From: SAR324 cluster bacterium
GTDB lineage: Bacteria > SAR324 > NAC60-12
Length of the DNA stretch: 64,000 nt
NCBI GenBank assembly: GCA_028281495.1
Contig: JANQJU010000029.1
Span: 186,001 to 250,000 of the forward strand
Direction: 5' to 3'
Shown here one piece after another: positions 1 to 8,298 of this stretch. The position numbers and the translations under genes are program-made. Under the pieces are notes generated by a model that was given only the letters and a program-made list of their open reading frames with translations, did no database searches and had not been told where the DNA came from. The number at the start of each line of letters is the position of its first letter. Position 1 is the first letter of the stretch.

Positions 1-1
1 G

Positions 2-172
2 AAGGCATTCATCTTTGCGTTACGAATGCGGCCTACTCAGATCAGAATTGCTGAATTGATCACGCAACCTCCAGTAGAAGATAAGAAGAATCCGATTCGG
101 GACCCGGAAATTGCGTTCATCGAAGAAGGCATGATTGTGAGTGAACCGTGTCACAGTAAAATACGAGTTTAG
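2..172 (+). CDS. minC: Septum site-determining protein MinC, C-terminal fragment
   Basis: An open frame runs from the window edge to a TAG at 170-172 and gives 56 residues. It contains FIFALRMRPTQIRIAELI, the typical end of the MinC beta-helix domain, followed by a short tail. MinC inhibits FtsZ ring assembly away from midcell and is recruited to the membrane by MinD. The gene is cut by the window start, so only the C-terminal part is visible. It lies 25 nt before minD, in the usual minC-minD-minE order. That context makes the call firm despite the short fragment. Confidence 0.85.
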   Translation, partial: KAFIFALRMRPTQIRIAELITQPPVEDKKNPIRDPEIAFIEEGMIVSEPCHSKIRV

Positions 173-197
173 TTGCGAATAGAAAGGCCAGGATGGT

Positions 198-977
198 ATG
201 GGAGAATCAATTTTAATCACCTCAGGGAAGGGCGGTGTTGGTAAAACAACGACCACTGCAAATGTCAGTACTGCATTGGCAAATCTGGGTAAAAAAGTTG
301 TTGCGATTGACGGTGATATCGGTTTGCGTAACCTGGATATCATTTTAGGACTCGAAAATCGTATCGTCTATAATATTATTGATGTGGTGAAAAAACGCTG
401 CCGTCCACAACAAGCATTGATTCGTGACAAAAAGAATCCGAATTTGTTTCTTCTTCCTGCTTCGCAAGTGGATGACAAAACCTCCATGAATCCGGAGGAA
501 ATGAAGGCACTCAGCGATGAGTTGAAAGAAGAATTTGATTTTGTGTTGATTGATTGCCCTGCTGGCATTGAGCAAGGTTTTCGTAATGCACTGGCAGGAG
601 CAGATAGAGCGATTGTGGTTTCCACTCCGGAAGTCTCTTCCGTTCGTGATGCAGACCGCGTGATTGGTTTGCTACAACACCACGATGTAACAGCAGGGCT
701 GCTTGTGAATCGGTTGTCTATAAAAATGGTAGATTCGGGTGAAATGATGAGTCAAGACGATGTAATGGATATTTTGGCCATTGATTTGCTTGGTGTGGTT
801 TTAGAAGATCCGGAAATTTTGGTGGCAGGCAATCAAGGCCGACCGGCAGTGCTGAACAACAACTCTACAGCGGGACAAGCATATATGCGAATTGCTCAAA
901 GATTATTGGGGCAAGATGTTCCGATTCCATCCTTTGAACCGAAAAAAGGCCTTTTGGCAAAGCTGTTTGGGAGATAA
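198..977 (+). CDS. minD: Septum site-determining ATPase MinD
   Basis: The 259-residue length is normal for MinD. The deviant Walker A GKGGVGKTT is at residues 10-18, with the signature lysine K11 and the P-loop lysine K16. The sequence then shows DGDIGLRNLD and the FVLIDCPAGIE switch region typical of the ParA/MinD family. The C-terminal tail (PKKGLLAKLFGR) is an amphipathic membrane-targeting helix. MinD dimerises with ATP on the inner membrane, recruits MinC and is released by MinE. It follows minC closely and is separated from minE by 4 nt, so the three are probably one transcript. Confidence 0.97.
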   Translation: MGESILITSGKGGVGKTTTTANVSTALANLGKKVVAIDGDIGLRNLDIILGLENRIVYNIIDVVKKRCRPQQALIRDKKNPNLFLLPASQVDDKTSMNPEEMKALSDELKEEFDFVLIDCPAGIEQGFRNALAGADRAIVVSTPEVSSVRDADRVIGLLQHHDVTAGLLVNRLSIKMVDSGEMMSQDDVMDILAIDLLGVVLEDPEILVAGNQGRPAVLNNNSTAGQAYMRIAQRLLGQDVPIPSFEPKKGLLAKLFGR

Positions 978-981
978 AACT

Positions 982-1239
982 ATGTTTGAATCAATTGGAA
1001 AAATGTTTGGTAAAAGTTCTTCCAGTGCCAAAGTGGCCAAAAGTCGCTTGCAATTGGTTGTTGCACGAGAACGTGCAGGCATCCCTGAAAGCAAACTGAA
1101 CCAGCTTAAAAGTGATCTGTATGGGGTCATTTCGCAATACTTTGAAATTGACCAAGACTCCTTGGAAATCGAGATTCTCAACAGAAATGGAGAGTCTGCC
1201 CTCACTGTGAATACTTCGGTCAACCGCATCTCTCGCTAA
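982..1239 (+). CDS. minE: Cell division topological specificity factor MinE
   Basis: This is an 85-residue protein; MinE is usually 80-95 residues. The start at 982 is chosen because it lies 4 nt after the minD stop and gives the expected N-terminus; the same frame stays open further upstream inside minD. The region KSRLQLVVARERAG matches the anti-MinCD helix, which in MinE binds MinD and stimulates its ATPase. The C-terminal part (YFEIDQDSLEIEIL) matches the topological specificity domain. With MinC and MinD it forms the oscillating system that keeps division at midcell. Confidence 0.95.
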   Translation: MFESIGKMFGKSSSSAKVAKSRLQLVVARERAGIPESKLNQLKSDLYGVISQYFEIDQDSLEIEILNRNGESALTVNTSVNRISR

Positions 1240-1677
1240 CGCCATTCACTCAAACCGTCCTTTTCTTCTCGAAAAATATCTTTCTTTCCGTGTTTTCTCT
1301 TCATTTTTTCTGATCGGCTCAATGTTTGGGTTTTTGGAAAATGTCCCTCGTTCAAAAAATACCCCTTCCTGATTCGCTTTTTTCTGTTTCAACGATTTTC
1401 ATTTAAGTGGCTGATTTTACAACCCGTCTTGAGTCACGATTTCTGCTGTTTCTGAATCGATCTCCCTCTTTCAGCTTTTCACGACTGTTTTCCCTCCAGA
1501 ATCCTTCTACCGTTTTCATGATTTGGATTCCTATTCTCCATTGTTGGAACCATTCCATTCATTTTGCACTGATTTGAATGAGTCTAACTATGAATTGAGT
1601 AAAAAGGAATCATTCCATTCATTTTGTACTCTCCGGATAAAACACGCTTTGAATTGGGCGAACATGAAAGGGATATC
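1240..1677 (+). other. Noncoding gap, strongly pyrimidine-rich on the plus strand
   Basis: About 440 nt separate minE from the next gene. Roughly 1255-1545 is dominated by C and T on the plus strand, with many T runs. I see no convincing open frame and no clean hairpin-plus-T-run terminator. A direct repeat follows at 1546-1630. The gap must hold the end of the min transcript and the promoter of the next gene, but neither can be placed with confidence. Confidence 0.5.
1546..1630 (+). repeat. Direct repeat, two 25-nt copies 60 nt apart
   Basis: The motif CATTCCATTCATTTTG occurs at 1551-1566 and again at 1611-1626. The similarity extends to 25 nt each (1546-1570 and 1606-1630) with two mismatches. 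The copies lie just upstream of the barrel-protein gene, so they could be paired binding sites or a small duplication scar. Confidence 0.7.
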
Positions 1678-2949
1678 ATGAAAAGAAGAGTTTGCATTAC
1701 ATTGCTCAGGGCCATTTTGATCTGTTGGTTGCTTTCCTCTCTGGCAATGGCCTCGCCTTTTGAACGTCGGAGGGATCAATTTCAAAACACCTTAGGATTT
1801 CTATTTTTGCCTTTTCCTTATGTGATCCCTGGAGTGGGGGAAGGCTTTTTTCTGGTCGGATCGGTCAATAATGTTTTAGAAACGCCCACGGATGTGCTGT
1901 TGCTTGGGTTCACGGGCGATGCTGAAGGGTATTTTGGACTCATTGATGAACTGTTTATCGTTCCTGATTTTATTTATTTGTCTGTGAGTCAGGGGACCGC
2001 AGCGCGATTTGGACAGAATGTCTATAGCAGCCGAGGCATGGATAGCGAAAAAGAAGATTTTGATATTTTTGTGGGGGAGGACTTTAAATTTAGTAGTTAT
2101 GAGGTGGTGTTCACTTTATTGGAAAGGCGTTTGGAACTGACGTATGGAGTGGAAATCAATGATGGACAGTTTGTGGAAATCCGCGATTTCGAAGGAGAAC
2201 TGATTCAAGATCTGGAGGACCCTATCGAAGTGGAGAGTTCGCAAACCCATTTTCAAGTAGAATTGGACATTACCGATGATTACAACGACCCTCGGAGTGG
2301 TCTCAACTTCCGAGCAGTCCAAGAACATTTTCCTGCCCAAAATGACGGAGATCCCTCCTACAATACCATCACACAGGCCGCCACTCTGTATATCCCCATA
2401 CCTGATGAAAACACGTGGCTATTTCATTACTATCGATCGGAAGCGATTGTTCTAGAAACTGGAAATATTGATTTGGAGTCGCTTCAAGAAGAACAAGGGT
2501 TTTCTGATTGCGACGGAGACGAAGCGTGTGAAAGTGCGATTTTAGCTAGTGCTCAGAATCAGTTGAATGCGAATCAAAATGGAACTGCTCGATCGCTAGG
2601 TGGCCCCGACCGGCTCCGTTCTTATCCGTTGAACCGTTACCAAGCCGCTCAAGCGCAACTCTATGGAACCGAGTTTCGCTGGAACTTCAACAAGGGAGGA
2701 GATTCGATCGATCTGTTCTTTTTTGAAGACGTGATCGATTCCCTGCAAGCTGCCTTTTTTATCGAACAAGGCAGTGTGGTGGAAGAGGCTGTCGATTTGG
2801 GAAGTATCACCCGAAGTTCCTATGGTGTGGGATTCCGTTTTGTCGGTCAGTCTGGCGCTGTTTATCGTATCGAGCTGGCTGCTGGGGATGAAGGTACGGA
2901 GCTAATTGCCTTTTTTGAATATCCATGGGGTGGCACGTTTGATTCGTAG
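1678..2949 (+). CDS. Omp85/surface-antigen (D15)-like outer-membrane barrel protein
   Basis: The protein has 423 residues from the ATG at 1678, which sits just after GAAAGGGAT; the frame is also open further upstream. An N-terminal signal peptide (about residues 1-24, ending LAMA) is followed by a mature protein rich in alternating beta segments. A C-terminal stretch (LGGPDRLRSYPLNRY, then a YGTEFRWNF strand) resembles the surface-antigen domain of the BamA/TamA family around the conserved RGY loop. I see no POTRA repeats, so it may be a barrel-only member. An outer-membrane location is inferred and the substrate is unknown. It stands alone between minE and an AAA-ATPase gene. Confidence 0.6.
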   Translation: MKRRVCITLLRAILICWLLSSLAMASPFERRRDQFQNTLGFLFLPFPYVIPGVGEGFFLVGSVNNVLETPTDVLLLGFTGDAEGYFGLIDELFIVPDFIYLSVSQGTAARFGQNVYSSRGMDSEKEDFDIFVGEDFKFSSYEVVFTLLERRLELTYGVEINDGQFVEIRDFEGELIQDLEDPIEVESSQTHFQVELDITDDYNDPRSGLNFRAVQEHFPAQNDGDPSYNTITQAATLYIPIPDENTWLFHYYRSEAIVLETGNIDLESLQEEQGFSDCDGDEACESAILASAQNQLNANQNGTARSLGGPDRLRSYPLNRYQAAQAQLYGTEFRWNFNKGGDSIDLFFFEDVIDSLQAAFFIEQGSVVEEAVDLGSITRSSYGVGFRFVGQSGAVYRIELAAGDEGTELIAFFEYPWGGTFDS

Positions 2950-2977
2950 CCTTTGTATTTTTTACCGGGGGACTCGC

Positions 2978-3004
2978 TTGCAATCGCCAAAAACCTGTTA
3001 CAAT
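2978..3004 (+). promoter_or_regulatory. Possible sigma-70 promoter with extended -10
   Basis: TACAAT at 2999-3004 is preceded by TGT, giving an extended -10 element. TTGCAA at 2978-2983 is a plausible -35, although the 15-nt spacing is short. It lies 70 nt before the ATG at 3075 and would drive the AAA-ATPase/nuclease gene. Confidence 0.45.
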
Positions 3005-3074
3005 AGATAGGAAGTGAGCGTAGCCCTGTGCGAACCACCCTGAAGCGAAAACCCTCTAGCTGTAGAGAAGCCCC

Positions 3075-4844
3075 ATGCCGTCTCTTCCGATGAACATCCC
3101 TTATGGCATCTCGGATTATGAAGCCATCCGGACCCGAAACTTCTATTTTGTGGACAAAACCCGATTTCTTGCTCCTTTGGAACAACACAATTTTGTAGTG
3201 TTCATTCGGCCTCGACGGTTTGGTAAGTCGTCGTGGCTCACCATTTTAGAAGCGTACTATGACAAAAAACGAAAGAATCAATTCGACATGTTTTTTTCTG
3301 GAACGGATGTGGGGAAACAGACCACCTCCCAAGCGCATCAGTATTGCTTGCTCTATTTCAACTTTTCACGGGTGCGTTCCGAGCTAGAGCATGTTCACGC
3401 TTCGTTTGAAGAACACACTCAAAGTCGATTGCGTACCTGTTTACAACGCTATCCCCATGATTTTCCACCCGATGCGGTGTCCACGATTGTAGAGGCTCCC
3501 ACCATTCATAGCCAATTGAATCGACTCTTCGATTTCGTCACCGAACGCAATGTCAAACTCTATGTGTTGATCGACGAATACGACAATTTTGCCAACAACA
3601 TCTTGGTCCATGTTGGTGAGCAGGCGTATCATGATCTCACCCATGGAGAGGGTTTTTTTCGTCAGTTTTTTACCATGATCAAAGGGGGAACGAGCGGATT
3701 GGGTGCAGGCATCTCGCGCCTGTTCATGACGGGGGTGTCGCCAGTGACCTTGGACGACGTGACTAGCGGCTTCAACATTGGAGACAATCTGAGCCTAGCC
3801 TCCGAGTTTGAGGAAATGCTTGGATTTACTGAACCCGAAGTCCGAGGCATTTTGGAGTATTATCGAGATGTCGGATACGTGAAATTGGATGTAAAGGAAG
3901 CCTTGGACATCCTCAAGGAATGGTACAATGGCTATCGGTTCAATGAAGATCAAACTACCGATGTATTCAATACCGATATGGTTTGGCACTTTGTGTCCCA
4001 GTGCAAAACCAATCCCAAGCGAAGGATACCGTCCCATTTGGTCGACGAAAATGTCCGTATCGACTACGGAAAGCTCCGTCATCTGATTTTAGTCAACCGG
4101 CAGCTCAATGGGAATTTTGATCGTTTGCGGACCGTCCTTGAGGAAGGGCGGATTGTGTCTGAGGTGGTGAAAAGTTTTCCGCTAAAGCGATTGAATCTTC
4201 CCGAAAATTTCACGTCGTTACTGTACTACTTTGGGTTATTGAGCTTTCGAAGCTACGAAATGGGACAACCAGTGCTAGCACCTCCCAATCAAACTATCCT
4301 GCATCTGATGTATGAATATATTCGTCGGTCCCTGGATGAAGTGAATTGGTTTCACATTGCTGAAGATCGCTTCAACCGCTTGATTCGCTTCATGGCATGG
4401 AAAGGTGAGTGGAAACCCGTTTTTCAATATTTGGCCGAGCAAGTCGAAGCCCAAACGAGCATACGGGATTACTTGTCTCGCGAGAAAGTGATCCAAGGGT
4501 TTTTGTTAGCTTATCTGAACATCAACGATGTGTTTCTCTGTCGCAGTGAATACGAATTCCACAAAGGCTATGTGGATCTATTTCTCGAACCGTTTGTAGC
4601 CAAATATCCTGACATTCAGCATGGTTTCTTGATCGAGTTGAAATACCTCAAACGCGACCAATGGAAAGAATCCACAGCCGAGGAACTCCTCACCGAAGCC
4701 GAAAACCAATTGATCCAATACCTCGAAGATCCCCGCTTACAGCAATCGGAGACCTTGCAATTCAAGGGAGTGATTTTGCTGTTCTGTGGATGGGAACTCA
4801 AAGCCATGCGAGAAGTGTTCAAACCCCGTATTGTGGCCTGTTGA
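3075..4844 (+). CDS. AAA-ATPase-like / PD-(D/E)XK nuclease fusion protein
   Basis: The 589-residue protein has the architecture of the AAA-ATPase_like (PF09820) plus PDDEXK_9/DUF1703 (PF08011) family. The opening IPYGISDYEAIR is typical of the family. A P-loop-like RPRRFGKSS lies at residues 45-53 and a Walker B-like VLIDEYD near residues 164-170. The C-terminal nuclease core shows GYVDLFLEP (Asp near 501) and IELKYLK (Glu and Lys near 521-523). The biochemical role of this family is not established; it is often multi-copy and has been linked to mobile or defence functions. The frame is intact. A decayed relative follows 28 nt downstream and another lies near 7.3 kb. Confidence 0.85.
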   Translation: MPSLPMNIPYGISDYEAIRTRNFYFVDKTRFLAPLEQHNFVVFIRPRRFGKSSWLTILEAYYDKKRKNQFDMFFSGTDVGKQTTSQAHQYCLLYFNFSRVRSELEHVHASFEEHTQSRLRTCLQRYPHDFPPDAVSTIVEAPTIHSQLNRLFDFVTERNVKLYVLIDEYDNFANNILVHVGEQAYHDLTHGEGFFRQFFTMIKGGTSGLGAGISRLFMTGVSPVTLDDVTSGFNIGDNLSLASEFEEMLGFTEPEVRGILEYYRDVGYVKLDVKEALDILKEWYNGYRFNEDQTTDVFNTDMVWHFVSQCKTNPKRRIPSHLVDENVRIDYGKLRHLILVNRQLNGNFDRLRTVLEEGRIVSEVVKSFPLKRLNLPENFTSLLYYFGLLSFRSYEMGQPVLAPPNQTILHLMYEYIRRSLDEVNWFHIAEDRFNRLIRFMAWKGEWKPVFQYLAEQVEAQTSIRDYLSREKVIQGFLLAYLNINDVFLCRSEYEFHKGYVDLFLEPFVAKYPDIQHGFLIELKYLKRDQWKESTAEELLTEAENQLIQYLEDPRLQQSETLQFKGVILLFCGWELKAMREVFKPRIVAC

Positions 4845-4872
4845 ACGTTCAATGGATAAGTAAGGAGCAAAT

Positions 4873-5372
4873 ATGTCGCATACATACCGTCTCATCCCTT
4901 ATGGAGTGGCGGTGTTTTCTGACATTCGCCAAGAAAACTAGCCTTTGCTCCACTATTTTGGCTTGGTCAGCATTGCTGGACGTCGTCTGAAAGAGGTGGT
5001 GTTGGCGATCCCCAATCGTAGTGTAGCAGAATTGATGTATGGCTATCTCCGAGCGGCTTACGAAGAAGCCAATATTTTTCGAATCGATATCAATCCAAAG
5101 GCTATATGGATCTGTTTTTATCCCCTCTTGATGACCTATATTCTGAAATGCACACGGGTTTTATCATCGAGCTGAAGTATCTCAAACGGCGGAAATCGTT
5201 GAAAGACGGTGAGTTGCAAGAAGCCACCGAAGCGGCAAGATCTCAGGTTCAGGGTTATCTGCAAGAGGATCGGTTTGTGGGAACGGGTTCCGTGAACTAC
5301 GTGGGGATTGTGCTCGTGTTTCACGGCTGGGAAACGGTGGTTTGCGAAGACGTGAAGGGAAGCACCCAGTAG
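4873..5372 (+). pseudogene. Decayed copy A of the AAA-ATPase/PD-(D/E)XK family
   Basis: A start at 4873, after GTAAGGAGC, encodes a family-typical N-terminus (YRLIPYGVAVFSDIR), then meets a TAG at 4939-4941. Sequence matching the C-terminal third follows directly: LHYFGLVSIAGRRLKEVV in one frame, then, after a shift near 5100, the nuclease core with MDLFLSPLDD and IIELKYLKRR. Compared with the intact gene at 3075, the P-loop, Walker B and a stretch before the nuclease core are missing. From 4943 on it is nearly identical to the copy at 7757-8179, including the internal junction near 5095-5110. It cannot make a functional protein. Confidence 0.85.
4943..5367 (+). repeat. Direct repeat, left copy (partner at 7757-8179)
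   Basis: About 425 nt align with 7757-8179 with only scattered substitutions. Both copies carry the same deletion junction. They are in direct orientation and bracket the minus-strand AAA-ATPase gene, so they could support recombination that deletes it. Confidence 0.85.
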
Positions 5373-5376
5373 AATA

Positions 5377-7077
5377 TTACAACGCCACGGTTTCTAACCA
5401 AACCTGCTTGCCCTCCATCACGATGGCTACTCCGGTGATTTGAGAAACTCTTTCCAATCGTAGTTGCGCAGCATACTCTTTGGTTTGAATTTGCTCGATA
5501 GCCTCAGCCAAAGCTGTTTCGACAGATTGTTTTTCGTCTTCATCATACTTTTTGAATTCCAAAACGAAACCCGGTTTGCCCGAATCGTTTGGAGTCAACA
5601 TCACATCATACCGGCCATAGCCGCTTTCGCGATTCGAACTGACTCGATAGTCTGGCAAGTTCAGGAGCATGCCCAAAACAAAGGCATGATACACTTTTTC
5701 GGGGGTGGGTCCTCCGGTGTCGTGAAAACTCAGCGTGTCGCGGATCACATCCCGTAGCATTTTACGGAAGGCGTCCCAGTCTTCTTGCACCAAGGCACGC
5801 AACATGTCGTCCAATGGTGTGGTGGAAAACTGTTGCTCGATCCACTGTTGTACGGTGCTGGTGTAAAATTGGTGAACTTCTCGGTTGGGAGGAATCAAAT
5901 CATAAACGGTGCAGGAGCGGTGATCATCCCATTGTAGATTGGTGGGTTTGAGATATCCGCTGAAGGTGAGAAAGTTCCAAATTTCGTTACGTTTTTCTCG
6001 TTTATCCCCCACCTGAATCTCCCTAAGCACAATGTTTTCGTTGAGAGGGATTTGCTTCAACGGTTCTCCTTGCAACAGGGTTTCGACATCATAGCGGACC
6101 CGTCCCGTCGCATCATCCAAAATTAATTGACGCACCAACACATTCCCACTGGTATTGGCCCAATAAGGGTGCGGGTGCGGAGGTTGATGTTTAATATATT
6201 CCAACACCGACCATGGATTGTAGATCAACTCGTTTCCAAACAGGTAGCCATTATACCATTCTTGCAATTCTTTCCGTTTTTCTGGAATGATTGAAAAATC
6301 TTCTAAGATGCATTCCACTTCATGCTCAGTGAATCCGAACTGCTTGCTGAACTGTGGCGAGAGGATCGAATGAACGTCCAAATGATTCAGATCGGAAAAA
6401 ATGGATTCTTTCGCAACTCGTAAAATTCCCGTCAGTACCGCTTTTTTCAGATAGGGGTTGCCTTTGAGTAAAGCCCCTAAGAAGCCTCTCAAGAAAGTAG
6501 TCATTTCTTCATAATATCCGTGATTCCAAGCTTCCAGCACTGGGGAATCGTACTCATCAATCAATACAATGACAGGTTTTCCCAAAACCTGATGGAGAAT
6601 TTCACAAAGTCGCAACAAGGAAGATTGCATCCGAATGACCGGAGAATTGGCATCGGTCAGGGTTTCGAATGAAACCCATTGATCGACGGGAATCCAAGGC
6701 TGGAAGGTTTGGCAGGTTCGGAACAACAAATCACGAAATCCCCATAAGGCTTCATTCCAATCCAGGCACTTCAGGCTTTTGAAATCCAGATAGATCACAG
6801 GGTATTGGCCTTGTTCGGCCATCATGGAGGCATCGTGTGAGACCGAGAGTCCTTCAAATAACAAAGACGTGTCTTCTCCCTGCTGGTCGAAAAAATAACG
6901 GAGCATGGAAAGATTCAATGTTTTGCCGAATCGTCGGGGGCGGGGCAGCAGGAGGACTTCTGCTCCGTCGTCCCACAGTTCGCGGATGAAGGACGTCTTA
7001 TCGACGTAGTAGCGTTGATGGGTTCGAAGCTTTCGGAAGTCATCGATGCCAATGGGAATGTCACGTCGTCGGTCCAT
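5377..7077 (-). CDS. AAA-ATPase-like / PD-(D/E)XK nuclease fusion protein
   Basis: This intact 566-residue protein belongs to the same broad family as the gene at 3075 but is clearly a different branch. It begins with IPIGIDDFRKLR and has the P-loop-like PRPRRFGKT at residues 45-53. A Walker B-like VIVLIDEYDSPV follows in the first third. The C-terminal nuclease core shows GRYDVML, then VLEFKKY, then a Gln-containing QIQTKEYA helix. Those are the Asp, Glu-x-Lys and downstream positions of the PD-(D/E)XK fold. It is transcribed opposite to the two decayed copies that flank it; its stop lies 4 nt from the end of copy A. Biochemical role unknown. Confidence 0.87.
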   Translation of the reverse strand: MDRRRDIPIGIDDFRKLRTHQRYYVDKTSFIRELWDDGAEVLLLPRPRRFGKTLNLSMLRYFFDQQGEDTSLLFEGLSVSHDASMMAEQGQYPVIYLDFKSLKCLDWNEALWGFRDLLFRTCQTFQPWIPVDQWVSFETLTDANSPVIRMQSSLLRLCEILHQVLGKPVIVLIDEYDSPVLEAWNHGYYEEMTTFLRGFLGALLKGNPYLKKAVLTGILRVAKESIFSDLNHLDVHSILSPQFSKQFGFTEHEVECILEDFSIIPEKRKELQEWYNGYLFGNELIYNPWSVLEYIKHQPPHPHPYWANTSGNVLVRQLILDDATGRVRYDVETLLQGEPLKQIPLNENIVLREIQVGDKREKRNEIWNFLTFSGYLKPTNLQWDDHRSCTVYDLIPPNREVHQFYTSTVQQWIEQQFSTTPLDDMLRALVQEDWDAFRKMLRDVIRDTLSFHDTGGPTPEKVYHAFVLGMLLNLPDYRVSSNRESGYGRYDVMLTPNDSGKPGFVLEFKKYDEDEKQSVETALAEAIEQIQTKEYAAQLRLERVSQITGVAIVMEGKQVWLETVAL

Positions 7078-7322
7078 AAGGGCAGCCTTTCGCTAACCTG
7101 ATGTTTCTAAAACTCGTCAAAGCCAGGAGTGCCTCTGAGTATAATTCAGGCGATGCAGAGAAGATAGCAAAAGCTATTGTAGGGAACGCTCAGAATAATT
7201 CTTGGCCGGGGAGGCGGGAGGGGTTCATATCCCGATCAAAGAATTAGGTGCAATCGATGCTATGAATTGTATACTTTTGTAAAATCGATATTGCTTCCCA
7301 AATTAAAAGCAACCAGGAGAAT

Positions 7323-8174
7323 ATGCCCGATTCCACTGCACCCCACTATCGTCTGATCCCGTATGGGTTGGCTGTCTTTTCTGACATCCGCAAAGAAAAC
7401 CAACTCTATATCGACAAAACTCGATTTCTTCATGAATTGGAGAAGTACCGCTTTGCGTTCTTGATTTGTCCTCGACGCTTCGGCAAGCCGTGTTGGCTTG
7501 GAATGATGGAGAATTACTATGATCGTAATCGGGCGGACCAGTTTGAAGAATTGTTTGCTGGTTTGGATATCGGTCAGTCTCCCACCCAGGTGCACAATCG
7601 CTACGTAGTGCTGCGTTTGGATTTTGATGTGGGTCAATCGTCGGCTCAACGGTAATTTCGATCTTCTCAAAACCTTGATTGAAGATGGGAAAATTACCGG
7701 TTCGGTCGTCAAAAGCTTCCCATTGAAAAAACTCACAGAACCCCAAAATTTCATTTCCTTGCTCCACTATTTCGGCTTGGTCAGCATTGCTGGACGTCGT
7801 CTGAAAGAGGTGGTGTTGGCGATCCCCAATCGTAGTGTAGCAGAATTGATATATGGCTACCTCCGAGCGGCTTACGAAGAAGCCAATATTTTTCGAATCG
7901 ATATCAATCCAAAGGCTATGTGGATCTGTTTTTATCGCCCCTTGATGACGTCTACCCCGAAATGCATACGGGCTTTATCATTGAGCTGAAGTATCTCAAA
8001 CGGCGGAAATCGTTGAAAGACGGCGAATTGCAAGAAGCCACCGAAGCGGCAAGATCTCAGGTTCAGGGTTATCTGCAAAAGGATCGGTTTGTGGGGATGG
8101 ATTCCGTGAACTACATAGGGGTTGTGCTCGTGTTTCATGGCTGGGAAATGGTGGTTTGCGAAGAAGTAAAGTGA
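7323..8174 (+). pseudogene. Decayed copy B of the AAA-ATPase/PD-(D/E)XK family
   Basis: The start at 7323 follows CCAGGAGAAT. The first 100 residues match the N-terminus of the gene at 3075 (YIDKTRFLHELEKY, CPRRFGKPCW). Proline replaces the Ser/Thr that normally follows the P-loop Lys. Near 7625 the frame breaks, and sequence resumes at NRRLNGNFDLLKTLIEDGK, which corresponds to residue 340 or so of the intact relative; about 230 codons are lost. A second junction near 7910-7920 fuses FRIDINPK to the nuclease core (MDLFLSPLDD, IIELKYLKRR) out of frame, removing about 65 codons. This second junction is shared with copy A. Confidence 0.87.
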
Positions 8175-8179
8175 AGCAC
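7757..8179 (+). repeat. Direct repeat, right copy (partner at 4943-5367)
   Basis: Nearly identical to 4943-5367; most differences are single substitutions. The shared internal deletion shows that the two segments descend from one already damaged gene, or were homogenised by gene conversion. Confidence 0.85.
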
Positions 8180-8298
8180 CACTTGGAAACGAAATTTGGG
8201 AATAGGCCAGGTGTCATCCTGTGTGCTGTCATCGGACATGAGGCTCCACTGGTTGAAATTTAGGAAAGAAGGGTTGAATGAAAACAAAATGAAACAAC

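Noticed and set aside
1403..1519. 38-codon minus-strand frame in the purine-rich gap after minE
   Set aside because: No ribosome site and strongly biased composition; looks like a chance frame in skewed DNA.
7260..7767. Two long minus-strand frames of 154 and 164 codons
   Set aside because: They are antisense to decayed copy B, whose sense strand matches a known family.
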